This document shows positions 56,258 to 64,000 of a DNA stretch of 64,000 nt, one piece after another. The position numbers and the translations under genes were made by a program. This DNA comes from Lentimicrobium sp. GTDB taxonomy: Bacteria; Bacteroidota; Bacteroidia; Bacteroidales; Lentimicrobiaceae. Within the stretch, counting starts at the first letter, position 1, and the number at the start of each line of letters is the position of its first letter. The stretch is taken from NCBI GenBank assembly GCA_019429275.1, contig JAHYJC010000001.1, positions 105,314 to 169,313 on the forward strand, given 5' to 3'. The notes under the pieces were generated by a model. That model did no database searches, was not told the origin of the DNA, and was given only the letters and a program-made list of their open reading frames with translations.

Positions 56258-58930
56258 TCAATTATCCCTGAAGTCCTTCTTCCTGTTTAGTTTCAGATCC
56301 TGCAACACACTGGCTTTTACCTTGATGTAAAAATTCCAACTCTTGTAGTAACCTATCGGAATCCAGTTGAAACGCATTTCCCAGCAATGCAGGTCGCGGT
56401 AAACATTCATCGAGGTGTAGGAAAGTTTATTGGATTTAAAATCATAGCCTGAGGCCAGGGAAACTTTCCATTTTGGGGTAATGCTGACGTCGCCATTAAA
56501 GCCAAAGGTTTGTATCACTTCGCTTTTTACTGTCTGGGTGGCGGGCATATTCCTGCCAGTAAAGTTGAGGTTGTAGCGGAAGCCAAAATTCCAGGGATTG
56601 CTCCAGTCGATGTAGCTTTGCGGATTCAATGCATATTCTTCAAGCTCTTGTTGGGCTTCATCGGTTTTTGGTGCGGGAGTTGTCTTCTTTTTGCCTGAAC
56701 CGAAATTGTAATCGAGCGAAAAATTCCAGGCTGAGTTATCGCGGCGCAGCAAACGGTGATTTTTATCCCATTCAAACTGGTTCAGCCTTCGGCCGTTTTC
56801 GTTAACCACATAGGGATCCCAAACACTTGACCACGAAATCTGAAGTTTTTTAAAAAGGGTGGTTCTTGCATTGATGCTGATGACTGACCATTGCAACGAG
56901 TCCCGGGCAAGATCGTAGGAAGTGCCGATTGAAAAGCTTTCGATCAGCATTACTTTTTTTGTACCGGTTATGGTGTCGCTTTTTGAACGCACCTTCATTT
57001 CGAGGTTGTTGTTGATGCTCATGCTCACCCTGCCGGATCGTCCATCGGGTGGACCACCAAAAATGGATTGAAAGTTGGCCCCATCGTTAAAAATGGAATA
57101 CCTGCGCATGGTTCCCAGTGTATCTACCTGAACCTCTTTATAATAGCCAAATTCAGGTCGTCCAAAATCGGGGCGCAACGAGAATGAGGCCGATGGCCGC
57201 ACCACATGGCGCAAAGCCCTCACGGGTCCCCTTTTCATTTGCACCATTCCGTAAAGTGTGGTGCTGAGCGAAGAGGTAAATCCAAAATCCCGGGCGGACT
57301 GAAAACCGCCAACGGTGTCGTTTCTCACATAGCCTACAGTATAATCCTCACCGTTCCAGAGGGTATCGTTCACCCAGGTACGCCGCAGACTCTGCGTATA
57401 CCACCTTTCAGTGAAGTCAAACGAGTTACTCATGGTTAAAAACTTCAGGATCTTTATACTGGATGAAATGGGAATTTTATGCTGCATTCCGTTGCGGAAA
57501 GCATTGAACATGGCGGGCTTAAAAAGCATGGAATCAATCACCGAAACATCGTTGCGGGCGGTCATTGAGTACTGCACACTTATGTTATCGTACCACTTGA
57601 GGTTGGTGGTTTTGCCGGGTTTCCTGAGCGGGTAAAAACGGTTTGCCGACACTGAAATGCTCGGCAGTGAAAGATTAACCAGTTTGGTTGAGGTATTCTG
57701 GCTGTGGCTCAGTGCACCGCTGAAAGAGATTTTATCTTTAAATAAGGTTGTCTGGTAGCTGACACTCGACTGGAAAGTATTGGACAGCAAATCCTGGGTT
57801 GTAGTAGGATTGTATTTGTTGTATTGGCTTGAAACAAAATTTACATTGGCGCTGAAGCGCGATTTGGGTCGGGCCCTGGGGTCCTGGCTGTGGGTCCATG
57901 CCACCCTGAAATCGCGGTTTCGCTTAAAACTTTCGGTCTCGCTTATGCCTTCGGTGTTTATGGCATAGCTGAAGTTAAACGAGCCGTTGAATTTATAGCG
58001 CTTGCGGTAATTAAAGAGAGGTTTCAGCGCCCAGCTTCCCCGAGAGTAAATATCGCCTATAAGTTTCAGCTCCATATAATCGTTAATGCCGAAGTAATAT
58101 CCTCCGTTTTCGAGGTAGAAGCCGCGGTTGGCCGATTCGCCATAGGTAGGAATCAGCACTCCTGAGGTCTGTCCCCGCTTGTTAGGAAAAAGGCCGAAAG
58201 GCAGCACAAGGGGCAGCGGCACATCTTCTATGGTAAGGAATGCCGGACCGGTTACAATTTTGTTGTTTGGAATTACTTTGGCTTTGGTAAATTTAATGCT
58301 GAAGTGAGGGTGCTCAAGGTTGCAGGTGGTATAACCGCCATGGTACATATTCGACACATTGTCCTGAAGTTTTTTCACCACTTCACCATGAAGATAACCT
58401 TCGCCCTCTTTGGTAATTACATTTTTGATCAGGCCTTTGGTGGTATTAAAATTATAGTTGATCTCTTCGGATGAGAACGACTGATCACCCTCTATAAACT
58501 CCGGCTTACCGTATTCAACGCCAGCCGAGTCCACGCCCGGCAAGGCTTTCAGCATATTTGTATTGAAGTTAATCTCGATATATGCTGCTTTCTGATGAAT
58601 TTTTTCGTATTTAATATCGGCATCGCGATACATAAAAACTTTCTGCTTCTCAAGGTCAAGGCTGATGGAGTCGGTAGCACTGTATTCAACTTTACTTTTG
58701 ATGGAACTTTTTTTGGCGGGTTTCTGAGCTGCCGGAGTTTCGGTAATTCCTTCGGTTGCCCAATAAAGGCTGTCGGCATTAATGGTCAGGGAGTCGCTGA
58801 CCACTCTCAATGAATCCACTTCCTGGGCATAGGATTTGCCCGGAGCTACCGCAAAATTAAAAATCAAATTCAAAATCAGCAGCAGGATAAAAACAAATAC
58901 CTGCCTTATTTCTGATGCGGTGTATTTCAA
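56258..58930 (-). CDS. lptD: LPS assembly outer-membrane protein LptD
   Basis: An 890-residue Bacteroidota-type LptD, the barrel that inserts lipopolysaccharide into the outer leaflet. Signal peptide (to APGKSYAQ), OstA-like periplasmic domain (residues about 75-240, YSATDSISLDLEKQKVFMYRDADIKYE; FSSEEINYNF; GLIKNVITKEGEGYLHGE; TCNLEHPHFSI), then the barrel with LPLVLPFGLFPNKRGQTSGVLIPTYGES. A LptE partner is not adjacent. It is divergent from the amidase gene, a pairing common in Bacteroidota. Confidence 0.92.
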   Translation of the reverse strand: MKYTASEIRQVFVFILLLILNLIFNFAVAPGKSYAQEVDSLRVVSDSLTINADSLYWATEGITETPAAQKPAKKSSIKSKVEYSATDSISLDLEKQKVFMYRDADIKYEKIHQKAAYIEINFNTNMLKALPGVDSAGVEYGKPEFIEGDQSFSSEEINYNFNTTKGLIKNVITKEGEGYLHGEVVKKLQDNVSNMYHGGYTTCNLEHPHFSIKFTKAKVIPNNKIVTGPAFLTIEDVPLPLVLPFGLFPNKRGQTSGVLIPTYGESANRGFYLENGGYYFGINDYMELKLIGDIYSRGSWALKPLFNYRKRYKFNGSFNFSYAINTEGISETESFKRNRDFRVAWTHSQDPRARPKSRFSANVNFVSSQYNKYNPTTTQDLLSNTFQSSVSYQTTLFKDKISFSGALSHSQNTSTKLVNLSLPSISVSANRFYPLRKPGKTTNLKWYDNISVQYSMTARNDVSVIDSMLFKPAMFNAFRNGMQHKIPISSSIKILKFLTMSNSFDFTERWYTQSLRRTWVNDTLWNGEDYTVGYVRNDTVGGFQSARDFGFTSSLSTTLYGMVQMKRGPVRALRHVVRPSASFSLRPDFGRPEFGYYKEVQVDTLGTMRRYSIFNDGANFQSIFGGPPDGRSGRVSMSINNNLEMKVRSKSDTITGTKKVMLIESFSIGTSYDLARDSLQWSVISINARTTLFKKLQISWSSVWDPYVVNENGRRLNQFEWDKNHRLLRRDNSAWNFSLDYNFGSGKKKTTPAPKTDEAQQELEEYALNPQSYIDWSNPWNFGFRYNLNFTGRNMPATQTVKSEVIQTFGFNGDVSITPKWKVSLASGYDFKSNKLSYTSMNVYRDLHCWEMRFNWIPIGYYKSWNFYIKVKASVLQDLKLNRKKDFRDN

Positions 58931-59052
58931 TTAATGTTAAATTTGTATGTTTTTCAGGCTTTTTAGCCACAATAATCAGAAAGAAAAATAGTTTCTGATA
59001 AAGTGTATTCAAAGTCTGAATTTATAAAGGCCTGTTTTTCAGTTTTATTGAG

Positions 59053-59069
59053 GATACAAAAATTGTATC
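59053..59069. promoter_or_regulatory. Perfect inverted repeat between lptD and amidase
   Basis: GATACAA-AAA-TTGTATC: 7-bp arms with a 3-base centre, in the 181-base divergent control region. Its place just ahead of the amidase start suggests a protein-binding site or part of overlapping promoters; this is an inference. Confidence 0.4.
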
Positions 59070-59111
59070 TTCAACAATTTAAAATTAGTGTCAAAACTAA
59101 CTAAAATAAGT

Positions 59112-60317
59112 ATGGGGTTAAAACGTGTTTTCCTCTTTTTTATTCTGCCTGTGAGCGGATTGTTTCTGCAAATGCAGGACCTGAATGCTCAGAAGGTTCA
59201 ACGTGTGGTTATTGATGCAGGACATGGCGGACATGATCCGGGAGCGGTAGGCTTAACATCAAAAGAAAAAGACATCACACTTAAACTGGCGTTAAAAACC
59301 GGAAAGCTCATCCAGGACAACCTGAAAGATGTAGAAGTCATCTATACCCGCAAAACTGATGTATTTGTGGAGTTGTTCCGACGGGCAAAAATTGCCAACG
59401 AGGCCAAAGCCGACCTTTTTATTTCCATTCACTGTAATGCAAATAAATCAACTTCGCCTTACGGAGCAGAAACCTACGTAATGGGACTGCACCGCAGCGA
59501 TGCCAATCTGGCTGTTGCTCAACTCGAAAATGCCGCCATTCTGCTCGAAGATGACTATCATGTTCAATACGATGGATTCGATCCGAGATCACCTGAAGGG
59601 TATATTTTCTTTTCCATGCTTCAGAATGCCTTTATGGATCAGAGCCTTCAGCTTGCCTCGGGTGTTCAGAAACATTTCAAAGACATCGTTAATCTGCACA
59701 ACCGGGGCGTAAAGCAGGCCGGATTCCTGGTACTTTACAAAACAACCATGCCCTCCATTCTGATTGAAGCCGGATTTATCAGCAATGCCAAGGAAGAGAA
59801 ACTCCTGAATTCGGAATATGGACAAAACAACATTGCCAAGTCGATTTATAAAGCCGTGAGGGAATATAAATCCTACGTGGAAAGCAACGGAAAACCATAT
59901 AAAATTGCTGAAGTGGTTCCTGAATCTGAATCTGTAAAGGTGAAAGAAAAAGAAAAAGAAATTGATACTACACCTCCGGTAAAAATAGAAAATATTGCAA
60001 AAGAAGTGCCAGCTGTTGAACCCAGCAAACCGGTAACATCTGTAAATCTGGAACTTGTATTTAAGGTACAGTTTATGATTTCAGATATTCCTTTAACTCT
60101 ATCAGGTGAACAAAATGAAGGCATTCCTTCGCCCTCTTTTTACATACATCAGGGAGTGTTTAAATACACGGCCGGCAACGAGAACAGCTTTGACGATGCA
60201 CAATGCGTAAAAGCAGATATGGTAAACAGAGGCTATAAAGATGCTTTTGTTGTGGCGTTTTTGAACGGTGAACGCATCGACATCAATAAAGCCCGCGAAA
60301 TGGCACTTCCAAAGTAA
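59112..60317 (+). CDS. N-acetylmuramoyl-L-alanine amidase (AmiC type)
   Basis: Periplasmic zinc amidase that cleaves the peptide from peptidoglycan sugar chains, used in cell separation. The Amidase_3 domain covers about residues 25-230: VVIDAGHGGHDPGAVG with a zinc His, KDITLKLAL, FISIHCNA, and the catalytic Glu in SILIEAGFISN. A charged linker and a C-terminal SPOR-like segment follow (about 310-400, FKVQFMISDIPL to FVVAFLNGERID). The ATG at 59112 gives a clean signal peptide (to DLNAQ); the GTG at 59088 is an alternative. Confidence 0.93.
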   Translation: MGLKRVFLFFILPVSGLFLQMQDLNAQKVQRVVIDAGHGGHDPGAVGLTSKEKDITLKLALKTGKLIQDNLKDVEVIYTRKTDVFVELFRRAKIANEAKADLFISIHCNANKSTSPYGAETYVMGLHRSDANLAVAQLENAAILLEDDYHVQYDGFDPRSPEGYIFFSMLQNAFMDQSLQLASGVQKHFKDIVNLHNRGVKQAGFLVLYKTTMPSILIEAGFISNAKEEKLLNSEYGQNNIAKSIYKAVREYKSYVESNGKPYKIAEVVPESESVKVKEKEKEIDTTPPVKIENIAKEVPAVEPSKPVTSVNLELVFKVQFMISDIPLTLSGEQNEGIPSPSFYIHQGVFKYTAGNENSFDDAQCVKADMVNRGYKDAFVVAFLNGERIDINKAREMALPK

Positions 60318-60366
60318 ATATTAACTGTGTGACGTTCAGTTTGAACACAATTCATAATTACCACTG

Positions 60367-60998
60367 TTGGCGCGGATTTGTAATCCGTGCCAACAGTACC
60401 TTATTCAATTTTCTTAACCTTAGTAACAGCCTTGCCCCTAATCATTTTTAACCCTGCCTGCCGGAGTGGCACGCAGGCAGGCTTATTCTATCTTCTAATC
60501 TTATGTTAGATAATTACGAATAAGGTTTGGAAAAGAAAATAAGCCTGCCTGTATGCCTGTCTGACTGTGTAATACAGACAATCCTCGCTCCCGCGCGATT
60601 GCATCGCGTGGTAAATATTAAACTGTTAAATTACTAAATTTGAGTAATGATGCCACACGATACAATCGTGCGGCAGCGAAGGATTTTTAGAAAATATTAT
60701 TGTGGTTAAGTGATGCTCCCGCGCGATTGCATCGCGTGGTAAATATTAAACTGTTAAATTCCTGAACTTGAGCATCTGGCCCCGCTCCCGCGCGATTGCA
60801 TCGCGTGGTAAATATTAATCTGTTAAATCCCAGCTAAACAGAATTTGCAATTCCGCTTCTGAAGATAATTTGTATTATCTTATGTGAACAGGATATTATT
60901 GGGATGGAATTACAACCGAGAGCGCCAACCAACACAGGACTTTAAAAAAAATGTATTTTGCGATCGAGCCTGCCTGACTAGCGTCGGCAGGCAGGCTC
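60367..60998. repeat. Palindromic repeat island B
   Basis: Same families as island A: family 1 at 60588-60643, 60716-60768 and 60785-60827; family 2 at 60651-60715; a damaged family 3 copy at about 60836-60900; family 4 at 60367-60400. Two further hairpins of a GCCTGCCTG type occur at 60453-60481 (9-bp arms) and 60966-60998 (11-bp arms GAGCCTGCCTG/CAGGCAGGCTC). No gene is seen between 60318 and 61175. Confidence 0.85.
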
Positions 60999-61151
60999 AG
61001 CGCTTTGCCCCGCCAGCGGCGGTGGGAGCTAAATTCCGCCCAGCATAGAGGTAAATAACAAAAACTGTCAACTTTTTTCAAAACCAGACAATCTCTGACA
61101 CAATACTGAGCCAACATTGACTTCCTGTAAATCATTTCACTCTTTTTTTTA

Positions 61152-61159
61152 TACCTTTG
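61152..61159 (+). promoter_or_regulatory. Promoter -7 box for the MlaD gene
   Basis: TACCTTTG (TAnnTTTG), 16 bases before the ATG at 61176. Confidence 0.5.
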
Positions 61160-61175
61160 CTTTTTCTGAACCGCT

Positions 61176-62174
61176 ATGAAAATGTTTAAACTTTCCCGCG
61201 AAGTAAAATTTGGTTTACTCACCATTGTAACACTGGCTGGTTTTGTCTGGGGATACAATTTTTTAATCGGGCAGGATGTCTTCAAGAGGCAGCGCACTTT
61301 TTATGCCGAATATAAGAATGTAGCCGGACTTATGACAGCCAATTCGGTTACCATAAACGGATTGCAGGTAGGCCAGGTAAACAAAATGTATTTCAACAAA
61401 AACAAACCTGACAAAGTGGTGGTCGAAATACTGATGTCGAACAGCGTATTTGTACCTAAAAATTCCATTGCCCGCATTTTTAGCTCCGATCTTTTGGGAA
61501 CCAGGGGCATACAAATTATCCAGGGCGATTCACCTGAACCGGCCGTAAATGGTGATACACTGGTTTCGCAAATGCAGCTCAGCCTTCAGGATGAGGTAAA
61601 CGACATGGTTGAACCCATCATGCGAAAAACAGAAAATCTCATCACCTCTTTCGACACCGTGCTTAATATGCTGAGCGAAATTTTTAATAAAGATACGCGC
61701 GATGACCTTGCCGGGACATTGAACAGCCTCAGAAATACCATGCAAAATCTCGAAAGTGCAACCTTTTCTGTGGAAACACTGGTTGAAAGTCAGAAAACAA
61801 GGCTGGCCAGAATCATCGAAAATGTTGAGTCGATCAGCAACAACCTTGCAAAAAACAACGAGAATCTGAACCGCATCCTGAATAATTTCGGGCAATTGAG
61901 CGATTCACTTGCCCGCGCTGACGTGGCCGGTACCTTTAAAAGTGTAAACCATGCTGTCGGCAGCCTGAACTCAATTTTACAAAATATTGAAAAAGGAGAT
62001 GGTTCACTGGGGCAACTTATAAATAATGAAAAGGTTTACAACGAGTTGGAATCAGCCACCCGCGAGCTGAATTTACTGCTGGAAGATATGCGCCTGAACC
62101 CTGACCGTTACATCCATTTTTCGGTCTTTGGGCGAAGTTCAAAGAAAAACGCTTACGAACCTCCTGTAGAATAA
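61176..62174 (+). CDS. MlaD/MCE-family lipid transport protein
   Basis: A 332-residue inner-membrane-anchored protein: one N-terminal membrane helix (FGLLTIVTLAGFVWGYNFLIG), an MCE domain (about 35-115; FYAEYKNVAGLMTANSVTINGLQVGQV, IFSSDLLGTRGIQI), and a long coiled-coil C-terminal half. It is the substrate-binding part of a phospholipid transport system between the membranes. The ABC partners MlaE and MlaF are not in the window. It lies downstream of the amidase, as often in Bacteroidota, but with repeat island B in between. Confidence 0.92.
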   Translation: MKMFKLSREVKFGLLTIVTLAGFVWGYNFLIGQDVFKRQRTFYAEYKNVAGLMTANSVTINGLQVGQVNKMYFNKNKPDKVVVEILMSNSVFVPKNSIARIFSSDLLGTRGIQIIQGDSPEPAVNGDTLVSQMQLSLQDEVNDMVEPIMRKTENLITSFDTVLNMLSEIFNKDTRDDLAGTLNSLRNTMQNLESATFSVETLVESQKTRLARIIENVESISNNLAKNNENLNRILNNFGQLSDSLARADVAGTFKSVNHAVGSLNSILQNIEKGDGSLGQLINNEKVYNELESATRELNLLLEDMRLNPDRYIHFSVFGRSSKKNAYEPPVE

Positions 62175-62206
62175 TGTAGAATAATATTTTATCTACTATT
62201 CACCAT

Positions 62207-63391
62207 TTACCTGAGCAGGTTTTCATACAACGTTCGCCACATGTCAATGGCAGTGGGTATGATGTGATCGGGAAAATCATAATCAGGATGATGCAGTGGA
62301 GGTTGCTTCTCCCCCGCTCCAATGCCAAACAAAACCGACTTGCTAATGGCACCGAAATGCGCAAAATCTTCAGACCACCTGAATGGCAAAACCACATTAT
62401 TCAGTTCAAAGCCAAGTGTCCGTGCAGCATTTATGACCATTTCAGCAGGCTCCCTTTGATTGATGGTAGCCGGAAAATCTTCGGTATATTTTATTTCATA
62501 AACCAGGCCTGATAATTCGGATACATTTTTTACCATTATTTCAGCCATACTGCACATCAACTCCATATCCTCATCAAGATATGCCCGAAGCGTGGCCATC
62601 AGCACAGCATCGGCAGGCGATATTCCAAAAGATGGCATTCCCATATTTGCATGCACAATTGTCAACAGTACAAAATCGCTGAACTTCGCCAGATTGCTGT
62701 CTCCTGCAATACGAGGAAGGTCTGCCATAAGCTGCGACATCACCGAAGCCGGGCTATGCCCCTTCTCGGGTTCAGAAGCATGAGAAGTCATGCCTTTGAG
62801 ACTGATGATCATTCCACGGCTGGCGGCAGCAAAAGTACCCAGCCTGATTATAATACTACCTGAAGAATACCCGGGAAGGTTGTGCATGGCAAAACTGAAA
62901 TCGGGCTTCAGTTTTCGGAATGCACGATCTGCAAGTATTGATTTGGCACCCATTCCTGTTTCTTCGGCAGGTTGAAAAAGCAGAACAAGTTTTCCCTTGA
63001 GCGGACGATTCTCTGAAACCAAAGCCGCCAACCCTGCAAGAATGGCTGCATGTCCATCGTGGCCACATTTATGCGCAACCCCTTTGTTAACAGATGCATG
63101 CTCCAACTTAGTTGTTTCGAACAGTGGCAAGGCATCCAGCTCAGCCCTGAACAATACCATAGGCCCGGGATTTCCGCTGTCGAAAATCGCCCACACCCCT
63201 TTGCCACCTTTGCCGGTATTTATAACTTCGGGCGAGCATTTTCGGAGCAATTCAACAATAAAAGCTGTGCTTTTGATTTCATTCCCCGAAAGTTCAGGAA
63301 ATTTATGCAAGCGGTGCCTGATGTCCAGAATAAGTTCTTCCATTTGGCTATTTTTGGCAAAGATAGGCAGCAGTTTGTTGGTATGTTTCAC
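62207..63391 (-). CDS. M20-family amidohydrolase (M20D type)
   Basis: A 394-residue cytoplasmic metallo-hydrolase of the aminoacylase/carboxypeptidase group. Motifs: RHRLHKFPELSG, the metal and catalytic region HKCGHDGHAAILAGLAALV, the Glu-Glu in LFQPAEETGMGAKSIL, MHNLPGY, and the late PFRWSEDFAHFGA and HHPDYDFPD. Likely substrates are N-acyl amino acids; the natural one is unknown. Start by family alignment near the given ATG; an internal Met at residue 17 also fits. Confidence 0.9.
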   Translation of the reverse strand: MKHTNKLLPIFAKNSQMEELILDIRHRLHKFPELSGNEIKSTAFIVELLRKCSPEVINTGKGGKGVWAIFDSGNPGPMVLFRAELDALPLFETTKLEHASVNKGVAHKCGHDGHAAILAGLAALVSENRPLKGKLVLLFQPAEETGMGAKSILADRAFRKLKPDFSFAMHNLPGYSSGSIIIRLGTFAAASRGMIISLKGMTSHASEPEKGHSPASVMSQLMADLPRIAGDSNLAKFSDFVLLTIVHANMGMPSFGISPADAVLMATLRAYLDEDMELMCSMAEIMVKNVSELSGLVYEIKYTEDFPATINQREPAEMVINAARTLGFELNNVVLPFRWSEDFAHFGAISKSVLFGIGAGEKQPPLHHPDYDFPDHIIPTAIDMWRTLYENLLR

Positions 63392-63609
63392 TTTGCCATA
63401 GTTTATAGTGCATTTAAATAAGGTTTGAAATTAGTCGTTCAATAAAGATTTTATTGCCTGAAGGAGAATAACTTTCTAAAATGAACTTTGAAAGGTTGAG
63501 GTTAAAGTAAAGGTTAAGAGCCTTCCAAACAGATTTCTGCAACTTCTCCTATGTATCAGCCTCAACCTCAGCCGCAACCTGAGTTACATAAGAAATGAGG
63601 ATAGTTTTT

Positions 63610-63635
63610 GGCAGGAAATTTCAAAATTTCCTGCC
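63610..63635. repeat. Perfect 11-bp hairpin
   Basis: GGCAGGAAATT, loop TCAA, AATTTCCTGCC. It has no following T-run on either strand, so it is not a classical terminator and may be another REP-type palindrome or a protein-binding site. Confidence 0.6.
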
Positions 63636-63831
63636 ATTCTTGCATTTAAATACTAATGAATACAGATTAAAACAAGGTATTAATTCTGACATTATTTTGG
63701 CATTACAAATACAGGCGGAACAGAAAAAAATATCGGAATATAACTATCTGTCATTGAGCCATTCAGAATTTATTCATCAAATTGTTAATAATTTTTTTTC
63801 ATCAACCCCTTGTCTAATAAATAAAGAGTAT

Positions 63832-63839
63832 TACTTTTG
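63832..63839 (+). promoter_or_regulatory. Promoter-type -7 box
   Basis: TACTTTTG (TAnnTTTG); no gene starts directly after it, so it may be fortuitous or belong to a small transcript. Confidence 0.25.
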
Positions 63840-63935
63840 CAGTCCCAATCACTGAAGCTATATGAAGCTGAAGTAGGGATTAGGAAAAAGATTAAAAATA
63901 TTTTTCTAAAAAGTTGCAGGGTTAAAAAAAGTTTG

Positions 63936-63943
63936 TAATTTTG
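63936..63943 (+). promoter_or_regulatory. Promoter for a gene beyond the window
   Basis: TAATTTTG (TAnnTTTG) with a TTG at 63914-63916, 19 bases upstream, matching the Bacteroidota -33/-7 spacing. The gene it serves starts past position 64000. Confidence 0.55.
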
Positions 63944-64000
63944 CAGCCCCAAAAGAGACAAAAGGTGTCAAATTTGGTAAAAGAGATTAAAGAGAGTTCT

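Larger units (their letters stand above)
63392..64000. other. Terminal intergenic region
   Basis: About 600 bases without a supported gene. It holds the hairpin at 63610-63635 and two promoter-type boxes listed separately. A frame at 63595-63855 has no recognisable features. Confidence 0.6.

Noticed and set aside
55791..60827. Eight copies of a palindromic unit considered as a CRISPR array
   Set aside because: Spacing is irregular, the DNA between copies is itself repeated, and no cas genes are present.
63595..63855. 86-codon plus-strand frame near the end of the window
   Set aside because: It starts inside a hairpin region, has no domain and includes the promoter-type box at 63832; probably chance.

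Overview
The window comes from a member of the Bacteroidota, most likely a free-living Bacteroidales-type bacterium. The grounds are the Bacteroidota-type -7 promoter boxes (TAnnTTTG) before many genes, the conserved DUF4271-hemD-rnpA-yidD-S41 peptidase run, the Bacteroidota-style LptD and MlaD proteins, and giant surface proteins with SprB repeats, HYR modules and a gliding-motility (type IX secretion, type B) C-terminal domain. Outside the surface-protein locus the genes are tightly packed and moderately AT-rich. No tRNA, rRNA, CRISPR array or intact insertion sequence was seen.

Layout. 1-6919 (+): a 5'-truncated DUF4271 membrane protein, hemD, rnpA, yidD, an S41 peptidase, an O-antigen-ligase-like protein, cytidine deaminase and a ChaN-like protein. 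6940-9845 (-): GtrA-family protein, M28/PDZ peptidase, flavodoxin. 10251-17423 (+): thioredoxin-like protein, panC, panD, a UPF0104-type membrane protein, rfaE2, radA, a coupled pair of unknown exported proteins, and a CvfB-like S1 protein. 17485-18489 (-): fatty acid desaturase. 18720-21636 (+): a respiratory nitrite-reduction cassette consisting of a lipoprotein NirK fused to cytochrome c, a NirV-like FGE-family protein and an SCO copper chaperone. 21663-24739 (-): GH2 beta-mannosidase and a broken DUF1016 nuclease gene. 25120-29355 (+): SGNH hydrolase, ClC channel, PAP2 phosphatase, exonuclease III. 29358-30578 (-): serpin.

30739-54256 (-) is a surface-protein locus of about 23.5 kb: a 3882-residue glycine-rich/PKD/HYR protein, then a 352-residue and a 228-residue secreted protein, then a 2114-residue SprB-repeat protein carrying the only recognisable T9SS sorting domain of the four. 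The last three share a related N-terminal domain. The spacers before the 228-residue and 2114-residue genes are diverged copies of one unusual repeat-rich module, which suggests serial duplication of spacer plus gene. A further 2 kb of non-coding, repeat-rich DNA lies upstream of this. This locus is the best candidate in the window for an undescribed system, possibly a multi-subunit adhesive surface structure.

55328-63391 returns to envelope genes: a small GNAT protein, lptD (-) divergent from an N-acetylmuramoyl-L-alanine amidase (+), MlaD, and an M20 amidohydrolase. Two islands of short palindromic repeats, with the same repeat families in both, flank the lptD-amidase pair. The last 600 bases hold no convincing gene but end in a good promoter for a gene beyond the window.
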